Source: Apostichopus parvimensis
Lineage: Eukaryota; Echinodermata; Holothuroidea; Aspidochirotida; Stichopodidae
Assembly (NCBI GenBank): GCA_000934455.1
Contig: KN886240.1
Span: 101,617 to 143,220, forward strand
Length of the DNA stretch: 41,604 bases
Direction of reading: 5' to 3'
Part shown: one piece after another, positions 11,961 to 24,341 of the stretch
How positions within the stretch are numbered: position 1 is the first letter of the stretch
Layout of the letters: each line of letters begins with the position of its first letter
Program-made: the position numbers and the translations under genes
Notes under the pieces: model-generated
Seen by the model: only the letters and a program-made list of their open reading frames with translations
Databases searched by the model: none
What the model was told of the DNA's origin: nothing

Positions 11961-14900
11961 GTGATCGCCAAAACCATTGATCGGATAGTTCGGTCCTGCT
12001 ATGATTTGATTATCGAAAAGGGCAGCGATGTAGACTTTTTTCCGCTTTTTGCACTTGTAAATGCAGAATTGGAGGGAATCGTTTATAACTTTTCATTGAC
12101 TTCAAAGCTAGAGAATGGCATAATTACATGGCACAGAATCCTCTACATTGAGTGAGAAAAAAATAGCTTAAGTGGATTCCTAGCTCCTGCAGTTAGTGGT
12201 ATAATGCCTGGAAACATGATACCATCTACAGTGCTTGATCAGTACAAGGACAATGAATAGGGGCTAAACTGTATAAGGATCTGTTTCAATTTATTGTCTT
12301 ATGACACAAGCAAGTATAGTGAAATATCAAATTACAATTTATTACCAAATGATATTATATTTCAAAATAATTCTGACAGTTTCCTTCATTTTTATAACTT
12401 TAATTCAAAGGGGAACAATTGTCCAGTTTTCTTATGTAACTATATGTATGCTTGCAATGCTTCAGTGGTTTATTCAAAGGATAAAATAAAAAGTTTCCTA
12501 GTAAGGTTTGGAATAAACATTGTAACAATATTACTTCAAGCTGATAATTGGTTTCTACTAGCATAAAGCAGTGCACGAATCTAGTTTTGGGAATGCGGGA
12601 TGGAAAAGTGACATTTTGAGGAGTGGCTATATACAAGAAACTCGGAAACAACTGGTCCTCCAACTGACCTAAGCGAGACTTATGCACAGATGCAGACCCA
12701 GTACACACTGCAATACATCTCTGATAAGTGTTCATCAAACAAACAGCCAGTGGTTAAGATTTTGTTTCAGTTTGGTTAAGATTGCTAATTAAAGTTGTAC
12801 TTCTGCACAGTTCCATGCCAAATACTACGAGATCTACAAACTCTAGTTTATAAAGCACATCACATGTTCGTTATATGCTGTACTGTGTATTAAGACGTAC
12901 AAATTACTCGTCATGTATTAAAATTACTTAGATCTCATAATAGACAGCCTCTCCATGCCACCCCCCCCCCACAGGTGTCCTCATGCATCAGTAACCTTAC
13001 TGACATTAATAAAACAATAAACAATGACAATAGAAACAAGACAAAGGACCACACAACTTTTCTAAATATATCTTTGACCTAATTTTTTTTTTTTTTTAAA
13101 CATTAGTCTTTACCGAGGGTAAGGACGATTCTGTCTGTAGATATATGAAAGAGAGTGCAAGGTTGTAAATATTTCCGAGAGTGTTTGTTTGAGTAAAGGT
13201 GTACAATGACATATTTATAGCTATGTACAATTTCTCACAAATACATTAGTAAATTTGACAAAACTATGAAAGAAATAGGTGGCGTAGGGAGCTATCAATA
13301 ATACCACAAACAACAAGAGCGGTTTTAAAGTGAAGGGACAGATGTAGCTGGCAAATTTCTCAAAGTGTGACTTAAATTAGTTCGTTCAGAAATGAAGATA
13401 CTATTAATAATTGATTAAAATGTACCGTTAGTCTTCAAATCATTGGCTATCCTCAAGTCTGAGTAACTTGGGTCATATTAAAGCTCCGCAGTATCAGTAC
13501 ACACAAATCATGACCAAATAGAAATTGGGGAGGGGGAAGAATACCCTAACGAATGTAATTAATCAAATTAAATTTCCCCTAAAGCATATCACCACTACTT
13601 GTTCCAATGATAGCAACGTTTCTAGTCTGATCATATATTATATACTTGCAAAGAATTTGATGGAAAGAAATACATGACTGTCACATCTACTTGAAGAAGA
13701 ACGTAGAGAACTTTGTGAATGCAATCATTGTTAATATTTGTTTATAAAGACATAAATATGACCAGATTAAAGGCACCATTAATAATGATCTAACTGTAAA
13801 CACATGGCAGGGACACCTCGCACACTTTAAATTATCTGAAAAAACGAGAATGACTTGCTGTTTGCATCACAAGTGCTCACTTCTGCTTCGATCTCAGCTC
13901 GAACGTTAAACTGCAAACAGTTTTTTCGCCTCCATCGAGCGTGTAGCGCCCCCCAAGGAATCAAACTTTGTTAACGTTCACTGCTAGTTCACTGAACGTT
14001 TACAGAAGATACATAAAGTATTTTTTTCCAATCAGGATTCCAACTGATCAATCTACATTCTCCTCTAAGCATTTTTTTTTCTTTTTTTCACTCAAAGATC
14101 ACTAATGAGATAGTAATTTACTGTATCATTTAACTCTGAAAAATCTTGTCACTCCAAAAGTTTGGCAAAGCTAGTCTTATTGACATGTAATGCCCAGAGC
14201 AATTTCACAAATTCTGAGTGCAAAAACAGATGTGTTTTTGATTATTTTGAAAAGAAATTTTGGACTGCAGCATCTTGATGGCATTGTCAGGTAATTAGAT
14301 TACAATAGGATACAAACTTTTGATGTAACAAGATATCATTCTACGATACTCTTAAGCTGTTTTATCATTCCAACTTTGAGGGGATAATAGACACATGTGT
14401 CCAAACTAATAGACTGACAGAGAAGAAAGGAAGATCAATAAAGGAATAGTGCCCTCTCCCTCCCCCCCTGCACCTCCCCCCCCCTCCATGCCAACAGCTT
14501 TGCCAGATAGTAATTACAGGCATTTAGGGAAATACATCAGTAAAGAGCAGGTACGGAAGAGCAAAATAGACTTATCATTCCAAAGCTCAATGAAGAAAAA
14601 ATGGTAATAGGGTGCGAGGTAATATATGCATGCATGCGGAATAAATTAATGTTAACATTTTATGTAGCAGTTTCAGGCTAATGAGACTCAAAATACTGAG
14701 ATTTTACAAATTTAAAAGCTTGCCAAACTATTTTGAATGATCTTTGTAGCTAGCAGTGTATTGCATGAATTTTCCTCTTCATGAAATACTTAGATTTTAT
14801 GCATACAAGAACCTGCATAGCATTATTGCATTTCTAGAAACAAGTTTGCCTATTTGTGTAGCAGTGTAGGAATTCAACCATATTAAATCCCTGAGGGAGA

Positions 14901-16848
14901 GACAGTTGCATGGCTTGAAAAAACTAAGTATACTAGAGAAACCTTATCCAAGATACAATGATTCACTAGAAATTTAATTGGTCATAAATTATGCATATGT
15001 GAATAAATTAAAACAGAAGTGATTTTTGGCCATGGATTCTGCTACTCCTTTTAATCTACATTCATAAATTGTGCAGGAGTTTCTCTAAACAGCTTTAGGG
15101 CAGTTTCTTTATTTATCTATTTTTCTTCTTTTTCTGATAATGATATTGAGGCCTAATGTGTATCTTTAATTACGAGTATCATATTTACTATTAGAAATGG
15201 AGGATGGGGTGGGGAGTCGAGGGCAATGAATCGGTATAGAGGAACCATAGAAGGGATATCAAAAAAGAGAAGAGAACCATTTATTCATCATTAATGTATG
15301 CTATCAGTAGACAGGCTTATTCAGACCTGATACCATTTGGTATTTTGATATTGTAGACTTGAACAAGTCTAAAAGGATATCACATGATCACATATGTTTA
15401 GTGATTTTTCTTTATTTATTCCTTTATTACTTTATTTATGATTTTTTTCATGAGAAATGAGATTGCAAATGTTGTTGCTGAACTGATGAAATTTCTAATT
15501 GGTAACAATTAACACATGAAAAGGAAAACCAGAGTGAAACATACAGAGTTCACCCAAGAGTCTCAGTATGACATCTTAAATAGACAAACTCACAGCCCTG
15601 TGACATAACATTTGATACTCCAAACTAACCTGTCTTTGCACAAGTCATGCACTGTTTCATAAGCTGCCAACATTTAGTAATAGTTCAAACTGGACTCCCC
15701 ACTGGTACACTTCTGCCCCCCCTTGCCCACGCCCCCCCCCCCAACTTTCTCTTCAAGCTGAATCAACCATTCTGAACATTTGTGATAGAGTTTGTTTAAA
15801 TCAGTTTGAATCTTCTTGGTTCTTAATGTTTAATAATCTTACTGTATCATGTTCTGGACCACTAGTCGTCTACAAGACTTTCAAGCACTGACTATAAATT
15901 ACAGTATTCCTTCAGATTTTCTATGTTCTTGTCAAGGTATAAAGCGGTGTTGTTTTTTCCCTAAAATTCCACGATATATCCCAACTGGGAAAAAGTTTTT
16001 CTACACTGTTTAGGTCGATTACGAGCACCTCTATTGAATACAGTAAGACACACATGTATGATGATAAGGGTTTGATTCTCCTTCTTAATTAGGGAAACAA
16101 TATAAACTGCCATGTGATGAAACTCTTTGAAATGAACAAAAAATAATTTTGAAAGAACTTTACACAATACTGTTTAAAAAAAAACACACCTGCAGTCTAT
16201 CATTGTCAATATAAACGATAAATGTCAAAATGATGAAAATCAAAAAATTGCAATAACTTTCTACCTACCCCCATTTTGACCTCTACTCTTCAATTGTCTT
16301 CTTTTTCTATTTTTATGTTTTATTATAATTATTCTTTTTCTCTGTAAACAACCTTTCCTAGTTACAAAACTGCGGTTCTCAATGAAATTTAACCGAGTAG
16401 AAAATGAAAGCACCGCTGAGAGAGGTTCATGCTTGAAATAAATCCACGAATGATGAACCTTAGAATTTCAGTCTACTTTTTGTAGCCTTTCTTTGACAAA
16501 ACTGATTCTTAAAAATCAATAACTGCTTAAGGCATCTGGCTTTGGTCAGTTCAAATCATGAATGGCATCTTATGGTATCTCATATTTATTAAGTTTTCGT
16601 CAATTATTTTTGTTCATAATTGAAGCAGTTTCACAAAGATTGATACCTATAAGTAGCTGTGTATTCATTAGGAAAGTTTTTGATGTCATTAGATTTGTTT
16701 GTTTTTTCAGAAAGATTGCTCTGCTAAAGACAGGCAGAATTTATAAAAAATTGGTATTTGCCATTAAATTAGCACAATTCAGAAATGAATGTTTATCAAT
16801 CAGTATGGATAGTACTGCATAGTAGCAGATGTTAGTATATATATATTA
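11961..16848. other. No supported gene; C- and T-homopolymer runs
   Basis: Low-complexity runs include C10 near 12961, T17 near 13083, C-rich tracts at 14455-14488 and 15715-15742, and a gcatgcatgc run near 14628. The minus-strand open frame 12400-12738 (112 codons) has no repeat of known type and no convincing splice edges, and is not accepted as a gene. Several other frames near 12.0 and 16.6 kb begin at non-ATG codons. Confidence 0.55.
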
Positions 16849-17610
16849 TCAGTCAGAAATGGTAGGGAAATTACTGATAATATCACTCAGACGTTAAACT
16901 ATTTATTTATTATCATTCAGATACAGATGAAAGGGATATCATTGATAAAATAAAATCTTATTCGATAATCAGTCAGTTATGTATACTCCGAGTTTACTGG
17001 CACTAACAGGATACATCAATGGCAATATTGGACGTAATCAATCATCTGTCAATCACTTTTGAAGAGAATTTCATTGCTGACAATATGATGATATAATATT
17101 GACTAACACAAGTCAGACACTTATGAAAGGGATATATCACTGGTTAAAAAATTGATGTTGTTAATGTCAGATAGAAGTTTACAAAAATTTACATCACTGA
17201 CAAAATCCAATATCACAGATTATCAATCCGAAACTCATAAAATAATCATAATAATAATAAACATTTATATAGCGCTTTACATAACAAATATCTCAAAGCG
17301 CTTTACAAACAATGCAGAGAAAAACCACTACTAATTAAAGTACTTAGCAAAGAGGAAGGTTTTGAGATGAGACTTGAAACTATGGAAGGGATATACCTGA
17401 CAGTATCTATGTTATTGATTATCCAGTCAGGCAATTACGAACGGGATATTACTGACAAAATCTGATATTACAGATGTACAGTGAGACTCTCAATGAGACA
17501 GTACAATGTTATTATCAGTCGGGCGATTGTGAAAAGGATATCACTGATAGTATTGATGAATGTTATTGATTAATAATCTTATGAAACTTAAGGTATACAA
17601 AAGGGATATA
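16849..17610. repeat. Degenerate satellite with gggatat motif
   Basis: Diverged units share a core like tcagtcaggcaattatgaaa followed by gggatatcactgacaaaat. The gggatat or aggatat step occurs near 16933, 17129, 17388, 17443, 17535 and 17601, and cagtcag/agtcaga strings occur between them. Unit length is irregular (about 55-100 bp). The array is interrupted by a LINE tail at 17238-17381. Similar agaagggatat strings appear in the repeat at 27.9-28.4 kb, which suggests a shared family. Confidence 0.7.
17238..17381 (-). mobile_element. LINE 3' end (CR1/L2-like), 5'-truncated
   Basis: Read on the minus strand, the segment starts inside the last codons of a reverse-transcriptase ORF (SFKSHLKTFLFAKYFN then stop), a C-terminal signature common in CR1/L2-type LINEs. 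A short 3' UTR follows with two gcgctt blocks, then agcgctatataaatg and an (ATT)n tail. The element splits the surrounding satellite. The string gaaact on both sides (17230-17235 and 17376-17381) may be a short target duplication, although the right copy also fits the element's own end. Confidence 0.8.
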
Positions 17611-17792
17611 AAAAGTCAACTTATGCAGTGATGTGAACAAGTTTCTCTTTACCATCACCACAGCTGCTATTTCAGCTCCCTCGGAAAATGCTTTGATTCA
17701 ACTACTATCCTGGCATTGACAGTATTGATTTTTACGGCACAACATGTCAAACTAAGAAAATTTATCCACCTCCTCAGCTTAGTAACAAATCC

Positions 17793-17812
17793 GGGGGGGG
17801 GGGGGGGGGGGG
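17793..17812. repeat. Poly(G)20 run
   Basis: Twenty uninterrupted G on the plus strand, flanked by cc and caactg. Exact length may be unreliable, since sequencing and assembly often err in such runs. Confidence 0.9.
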
Positions 17813-18239
17813 CAACTGACAAAAAATGCCATTCAGTGGAATGACATATGATTAAACTACTTACATCACAGTTTTGAAGTATAGGAGAATACCACAGAAG
17901 TGGCAGAAGAATTTTGGTCAAGAGAAATTGAGATCTAAAGGCAGATTGATGGTTTAGTTAAATCAGAATCCATGCACAGATGTCTACATAACACTTGCAG
18001 TGTCAAAGGAAAAGGATTTTAATATTCCAAATATGTATAGCTTAAAATAAAAGTTGATAAACTCAAAATTAAAGGAACTTTACTTGACATGTTTAATACA
18101 AATATTGACTCTATACTGTTGATACTTCTTGAGCCACCAGAAAATCAAGTTTGGTTCCTATTACTCCCACAAGTAAAAAACTTTAGGATACATTAATTGA
18201 GATTCAGTATAAATGTTGGTAAATTTAATTTCAATAAAT

Positions 18240-18556
18240 AAATTTCGTAACTGAGCAATACAAATTTGGAATGATCTATCAAAAAATTTGAAGTCTATAA
18301 CTTCAAAACCCACATTCACCAGACATTTGAAAAAGGAATTTATTAACTCGTACTAGTATTGTATAATCTATTCACGTATCCATCTCAGCATCATTAGGAT
18401 ATTATTACCGTATATTTAATCCTTACGTATATTCTGTATTTTATATATTTTTACATTTTTCTTTCTTTCCTCCCGAGGGAGTCTCCTACCTAAGTCCTTT
18501 TAAGACTTTATAGGAGACTTCCTTTCCCATTGTACATAATTGGCGATAAAACAATA
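18240..18556 (+). mobile_element. LINE 3' end with structured 3' UTR
   Basis: The plus strand reads IWNDLSKNLKSITSKPTF and then RHLKKEFINSY before TAG at 18354-18356, the usual end of a LINE reverse-transcriptase ORF (trp-asn ... phe ... leu-lys). An in-frame stop lies just upstream, so it is dead. The 3' UTR carries a nested hairpin: gtctccta (18481-18488) pairs with taggagac (18511-18518), and inside it aagtc pairs with gactt. Such hairpins can be template-recognition elements. The tail is aataaatgaattcaata. It differs from the (ATT)n-tailed LINEs elsewhere in the window, so it is a separate family. Confidence 0.75.
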
Positions 18557-18599
18557 AATGAATTCAATAAATATATTTCAATAATCTTAGCTTGATTAC

Positions 18600-18660
18600 C
18601 TCTTCCTTTGATTTCTTCTTCTTTTTGTCTTTCTTCCCATCTTTCTTGTCATCTTTTTTT
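18600..18660 (-). CDS. Lysine-rich internal exon
   Basis: On the minus strand a clear acceptor (gttgttgtttttttcag) precedes 61 nt ending GAAGAG before donor gtaatc. One base completes a codon, then 20 codons encode a lysine/aspartate run beginning KKDDKKDGKKDK and ending KKSKEE, in phase 0. Both edges and the open frame agree, so this is one of the best exons in the window. Such charged linkers occur in many proteins, including cytosolic N-termini of ion pumps and nucleolar factors, so function cannot be assigned. It lies beyond the stop codon at 23159 on the same strand, so it belongs to another gene or to an isoform that skips that stop. A LINE tail ends about 40 bp inside the downstream intron. 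Confidence 0.6.
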
Positions 18661-20468
18661 CTGAAAAAAACAACAACAACAACATTAATGATTTTCCCAA
18701 GTAGAAGACCAAGAAAATGGCCCTCTTGAAATTTGCAACAGTTGTAAAAAGTCCTTCAGACCAAACAGACTCTGCAATTAGTTGTAGAATATATGTGGAG
18801 TGGTTGCACCTTATCATGGGTTTCTTCACATGACACATTCACATCCCCTTCCCCTGAAAAACTAGCTTAAAATATGTAACACCAGCCCTGCTATATGTAC
18901 AATTTAACTAACCACCTAGGCCCTATCCCATCACCCCCTCCACTCCCCCAACCCCCAACCGGCCTTTGCACTCAGAAAGGTTGAATGGAATCCAAAAAGT
19001 ATAATGAGCTCCTGTCAAAGTTGAATTGGTTAAATTTCTACATTGCTTCATTTCATCTTCTCTAACAGGATTAAACCTATAAGAGATGTATACCCCAATA
19101 ATAATTGACAGGAAGACAAAACAAAAACATCTGTCAGTAATAAAATGTTTGAATCATTTTTGACAACAACATGAATATACCAAGATCTCGTACTGTCAAT
19201 GGAACGATGTTTGAGGTTCAAAAAGGTTTTAAAAATAAACCCATCACAAATGATCACATCTGGGAGATTACTTAAAGCTGTACTTTAAATAGATATCCAT
19301 TAAAAGAATAGAATATCCTTTATTTCTCATTGCAAAATCGATTTTCACTTGTCAAAATAGCTAGGCTTAGTGTCTACAAGCAGTATGATAGATCATATAA
19401 TATAACATGGATGGTTCAATGGACTAATAAATATGCTGATTTGATAAGGAAAATATAAAAAAAAAACTTCAAACTGTTTCCCATCATTTTTGGTATTAAA
19501 GCTGATGTTACAATTCATTGTTCTTAATGAAGAGACATAGACATAAGGGCAGATCTAAGCAGCAGAAAAAGTATGAAAAATGTGCGAAACCAATCCCTCA
19601 AAGATTCAGCTATTGGTTTAATGTGTTATGTCTTGTTATATGTTTTACCAGTTATGTTATGTTTGTACCAATTCCCTCGATGGAGAGTGCAATTTTATTT
19701 AAGAGACTGGTTAAGGAAGATAGATGAGGAAAGTGTCTCTGTAGACTGGTAAGAGAAGAGTGAAGTCAATTCTGTAATGTTAAACTTTTGTGGTTAACAT
19801 TGACAGAAGATATCTTTACATAGTTGGTACCTTTATAGAGAATGTGCTTGCAACTCTCAAGGTGTTCATTCACAGCAGATGCCATACAAAGATGCACTCT
19901 TAATAGAGGGCGCACTGCCAGAATATATCTCTCAGAAACCATACTTTTTGGCATTAATTTCATAATTTCAGGTAGGCTTAGACCAGAGTTATGGTAAATG
20001 TACTGTGTATAATTAGCAGCTGGCATTGTATATAATATGTAAAATTGGAATCAGTAAAATTTAGTAATTCAGCACATTTAGTAGAGTACATTGGTATCAA
20101 AACTGGGTCATTTCCCTGTAGGGTGAGGAAATCATCTTGTCCAAGGACTTAAGTAAGCAGTCCGTTGAACTTACTTTATATTTATTGACACAAAAAGATG
20201 AAAGAAACACACAAAAACACAGACATGATTAATCTTTGTCGTTTTCCTCTCTCTAATTCTTTCTCTCTCTCTCTTAATTTTTTCTTCTTCTTTTTAACAT
20301 AATTCTTGTTAATAAAAATGCTACTTATAAGTTATGGGTTTGTTTTCTGTGGCAAGTTAAACAAAATTGCATAGCTAGTTTGCCACTACATCTGTGGCAA
20401 TTCCAAGGACTTCTTTTGAAGTTCCTAGCACAGTCAAGAAAGCAAGTCGAAAATAGGAATTATTTCAG
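18661..20468. other. No firmly supported gene
   Basis: A C-rich patch lies at 18900-18962 and a CT-rich patch at 20245-20290. A possible exon on either strand near 19.87-19.97 kb has conflicting evidence and is listed among the rejected items. Confidence 0.5.
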
Positions 20469-20572
20469 TCAATTTCTTTGGACAACGAAAATCTTGAATT
20501 GACAAACGTACTGCTTTCATTACAGAAAAAAGTGACAAAGCGCAGTGTTTTTTCTGCCCTTGCTGAAGGGAG
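20469..20572 (+). CDS. Possible exon truncated by assembly gap
   Basis: After the acceptor-like tattatttcag at 20468 the plus strand is open into the gap, beginning SISLDNENLELTNVLLS and ending VTKRSVFSALAEG. An alternative acceptor at 20525 (gctttcattacag) would keep only the second half. The minus strand is also open across the same bases, so strand is uncertain. Flanking sequence after the gap (21308 on) is short and stops soon in every frame I read. Family unknown. Confidence 0.25.
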
Positions 20573-21307
20573 NNNNNNNNNNNNNNNNNNNNNNNNNNNN
20601 NNNNNNNNNNNNNNNNNNNNNNNNNNNNNNNNNNNNNNNNNNNNNNNNNNNNNNNNNNNNNNNNNNNNNNNNNNNNNNNNNNNNNNNNNNNNNNNNNNNN
20701 NNNNNNNNNNNNNNNNNNNNNNNNNNNNNNNNNNNNNNNNNNNNNNNNNNNNNNNNNNNNNNNNNNNNNNNNNNNNNNNNNNNNNNNNNNNNNNNNNNNN
20801 NNNNNNNNNNNNNNNNNNNNNNNNNNNNNNNNNNNNNNNNNNNNNNNNNNNNNNNNNNNNNNNNNNNNNNNNNNNNNNNNNNNNNNNNNNNNNNNNNNNN
20901 NNNNNNNNNNNNNNNNNNNNNNNNNNNNNNNNNNNNNNNNNNNNNNNNNNNNNNNNNNNNNNNNNNNNNNNNNNNNNNNNNNNNNNNNNNNNNNNNNNNN
21001 NNNNNNNNNNNNNNNNNNNNNNNNNNNNNNNNNNNNNNNNNNNNNNNNNNNNNNNNNNNNNNNNNNNNNNNNNNNNNNNNNNNNNNNNNNNNNNNNNNNN
21101 NNNNNNNNNNNNNNNNNNNNNNNNNNNNNNNNNNNNNNNNNNNNNNNNNNNNNNNNNNNNNNNNNNNNNNNNNNNNNNNNNNNNNNNNNNNNNNNNNNNN
21201 NNNNNNNNNNNNNNNNNNNNNNNNNNNNNNNNNNNNNNNNNNNNNNNNNNNNNNNNNNNNNNNNNNNNNNNNNNNNNNNNNNNNNNNNNNNNNNNNNNNN
21301 NNNNNNN
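20573..21307. other. Assembly gap (735 N)
   Basis: Unbroken run of N. The two very long open frames that cross it in both directions are artefacts of unknown bases. Confidence 0.99.
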
Positions 21308-23158
21308 TAGAAGATGCCGAAGCTAATAGATTTTAGACAAAAACAGTGCAATCACATACACTCAAATGGACAAGCTGTTGAATATTCATGTAACTCTTAG
21401 ATTCTCCTTTTTAAGAGTACTATTAGAGCACCTTTGTGTAATAATGTAGTCAATATTGGTTGCTAATTATAATAGTACATATAACACAGATGTTCACTTT
21501 CAAACTATGCTATCCACAATGCACCTATAGTTTCATAAACTGTTATTAACATGTAAATGCCGCCCTCTATTCTTTCTCCTTCTTGATGTACCACTTTGAG
21601 ACTGCAGAACCATGTAGGAGCATTGTTGATAACAATTTTTCAGTTTATCCTTAACTTTGGATAATATTTTCAACTGATTCTTCCAAAAGCCTGTAATAAC
21701 ATCTAAGGTGGCATATCATCAGTGCCAACCTGGAGAATAAAACCTGGTCAAGTCACCTGTTGTTAATGGAGTCATAAATTACTCTTTTCTCTCAGTCACA
21801 TATTATGGAGCTTGTGCAGACCAGAGAAAAGTTCCGCTCAGGCATATGATCCTTAATGGATGTCTCTATTTATTTTCTCTAGTTTCATGGTTCCCTTTCA
21901 ATTAAAAGACAAAACCTGAGATGATTTACGAGCTTGTAAAAAGCGATACAGAATCATTAAGGTGGCTGACTGCATGAGAGACAGCTCAAACTAAGTATTC
22001 AATACTGCCACAGAGTGACAGTATGCTTAGATTTGCATGGGGGATATATATAGTCAACGATCCAGCAAGGGTAATATATCATTTTGCGTCATAATGCTCC
22101 CTTGAGATAAGATTAGCAATAATAGGAGATACAGATCCACCATGATAAGTTAATTGGTTTAAAATCAAATCACTCCCAGGCAATATAGGCCACAGAGAGC
22201 TATGTGCCAATGAACGGAAAAGGTAAACAGTTGCGTGTTTGGAAAGTCTTTGAACATTTAGAAGCCATAATTCTTACGTTATTCATTTATAAAGGCTTCA
22301 ATATATTGCAGTTATAAACCTCACCGGATTATCTGATTTCTTGAAAAATGCCGTCATTTTGTAACTTAAATTTTGTTCATATAAAAGTTGTGATCTTTAA
22401 TTAGCATGGAAATGATTGATATTCAAGATTGATAAGACCGTGAGTTTCAGGAGATTGATATTGTGTTCATTTGTACAACGTTTTGACTGAAGTCAAGCTA
22501 ATATTCTCCTACTTATTGTTGTCTGTGTTCGATTTTGGCCCTCCTGCATGCTTCCATCTGTTGAAAGAATCTGTCTTTGTATGCCCCTATTCTTTGAGTT
22601 GATGCTCAGTTTATTCCAGTAATTGGTTTGCCTGATTTTTTGCCACAATCTCAACGGGAATCTACACCTAAACAACTTGTTCGTTTGAAGTTTTTTCAAG
22701 GGACTCTAGAGACAACACATGCCATCAATATTACAGTACAGTATAGTACTGGTGCACTGTTTAAGCATGCAAAAGATATATATAACATATACACGCACAC
22801 AATACATAGTTGCTTTACTTTAAGTATCTGGACATTGGTGACCTAATGACATGAAATGAACAAATGAATAGCTGGTTATAACAAAGTACAAAATAGACAC
22901 ATGAATATATAGATATTCAATACAAATCACCACTATTGAAAACAACATTCAAGTTGCTTTAAGTACCTACACAAACAAAACCATGTGTGGTAAATCCCAC
23001 TTCCCCCCAACCTACAAACTCCTCTCCCACCTCCAACCCCCCCCCCCCCAAATGCTGCTTCAGCTCATTATTAACTGGTAGTTAGCAAAAGTTTCAACCA
23101 CATTTTCTAGCATATATCCACTGCATGTTTCTGGCTTCTGACGACAAAACTGTACAAG
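21308..23158. other. No gene seen; C-rich patch at 23.0 kb
   Basis: AT-rich DNA with short frames. 23003-23050 is C-rich and ends in a run of about 12 C. No supported exon or repeat family apart from the ccgccctctatt string at 21563. No AATAAA-like signal was found just downstream of the minus-strand stop at 23159. Confidence 0.5.
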
Positions 23159-23489
23159 CTACTGTACAATAGATGCAACACTGAGCTTGCCACTAGCAAG
23201 TTTACAACCATCATCATCATGAGGCCTCCATATTTTTCTTTTCAAAGTTGTCCCCTCACACCACCTGTTAGAGAATGTCACCTTCCACTGTGGAGAATCA
23301 AACCAAAACAAAGTGGTAGCCCATGCAAACCCCACAAACTCTGCTTGTTTCTTTACTGGTGGAGAGATTGAATAAAACTTGACCTCATCAATTAAAACTT
23401 GGCAGGGTGGTAAGACAAACTGCTGGTTACTCCTGACAGAGAAAATATTCATTTCCCTGCCACCAGCAGAGACTGCCTGAACAGCAAAC
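23159..23489 (-). CDS. C-terminal coding exon of unknown gene
   Basis: On the minus strand acceptor atacatttttcacag is followed by a one-base partial codon and 109 codons closed by TAG at 23161-23159. The peptide begins FAVQAVSAGGREMNIF, continues through LPPCQVLIDEVKFYSISP and AEFVGFAWATTLFWF, and ends KLASGKLSVASIVQ. Mixed hydrophobic and charged residues, three Trp in the second half and GC above the flanks support real coding. There is no clear membrane helix or known catalytic motif. The ORF remains open upstream of the acceptor, but that part (HNVQHYIHVHC) looks intronic. Exons at 28.8 and 36.5 kb on the same strand may belong to the same gene; the intervening exons needed to join the phases were not found. 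I do not recognise the family. Confidence 0.65.
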
Positions 23490-24341
23490 CTGTGAAAAAT
23501 GTATATGAACATGGTCATCCACTTACTGCAGTGTACATGTATGTAGTGCTGTACATTATGATGTAATTTTGTAAGTGTCATGACTGCAATACAGGATAAA
23601 GAGTGCTTTTTTGGTTCAAGTTAAAGGTCATTTCAGGTCAGCAGAGGTATCCTGCCCAGTCATTTTTGGTACTGGTTTTGTTCAGATAGCTTGTATCATA
23701 AAATAGCATGATGTATTGGAAGTTTTGGGATATCTTAGTTGAAATTCTGAGATAAGAACCAAACGCTTTTAAAGCAAAAAGTTTAAATTTCGATATGAAA
23801 AGTCGAAATATCAAGATATAAAAGTCACAATTTCTCGAAAAAGTCCGTTCCCACTAATGGTCAATAGTTCAACAAGTGGAAACTTTCATATTATCCAGTT
23901 CAAAGGTGAGAGAGGTCATCTGAAATCAAGAAATGTCAGTTTGTGAAAAACTACAGAAAAGCAAATTTGCAATTTTAACAGTGTATATTGATCTAAACTT
24001 TGCACTATTACATCACATAAATGAAATTCAGCTATTGAAAGGTGCATATAGTATATAACCTCTACCTCACCACATCACATCACATCCCTGCCCCCTTTCT
24101 TTTGGAAGCTAAATTTTTTAACTTCTCTGACAAAATAATTTAAATTATATTTAGTGATGCTTTTTTGTACAATTTAATAAATACAAGAAAATAGTCAAAA
24201 ACAAATACCTCTGATTTGTGAGAAATATTGCTTGGCAGCAAAACTCCATTAACCTTTTTAGCATATGGGTCACACCGTGTTCAAGTTCTTTTAAAAAATG
24301 TACAAGTCAGAGAAAAACTACTGTATATATGCAGATCTGAA
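23490..24341. other. No gene seen
   Basis: Intron-like AT-rich sequence. A gtaagtgg string near 23516-23523 on the minus strand resembles a donor but lies too close to the acceptor at 23490 to define an intron. Confidence 0.5.

Noticed and set aside
12400..12738. 112-codon minus-strand ORF starting with ATG-ATG
   Set aside because: Low-complexity AT-rich second half, no recognisable domain, no splice edges; plus frames are also open in the same place.
18600..18660. Naming the lysine-rich exon as an ion-pump (Na/K-ATPase) N-terminus
   Set aside because: Lysine-rich linkers are common and no following exon with the expected conserved sequence was found.
19766..20026. Possible exon near 19.87-19.97 kb (plus: acceptor attcacag, donor tttcag-gtaggc; minus: open 86-codon frame)
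   Set aside because: Both strands are open and both have partial splice signals; the segment includes a gagggcgcact string resembling dispersed gcgccctctatt fragments elsewhere, so a repeat is equally likely.
20434..21351. Long open frames of 260-305 codons on both strands
   Set aside because: They consist almost entirely of N; only the few flanking codons carry information.
23505..23523. Minus-strand donor-like gtaagtgg near 23.52 kb
   Set aside because: It lies only about 30 bp upstream of the acceptor at 23490, too short for an intron.
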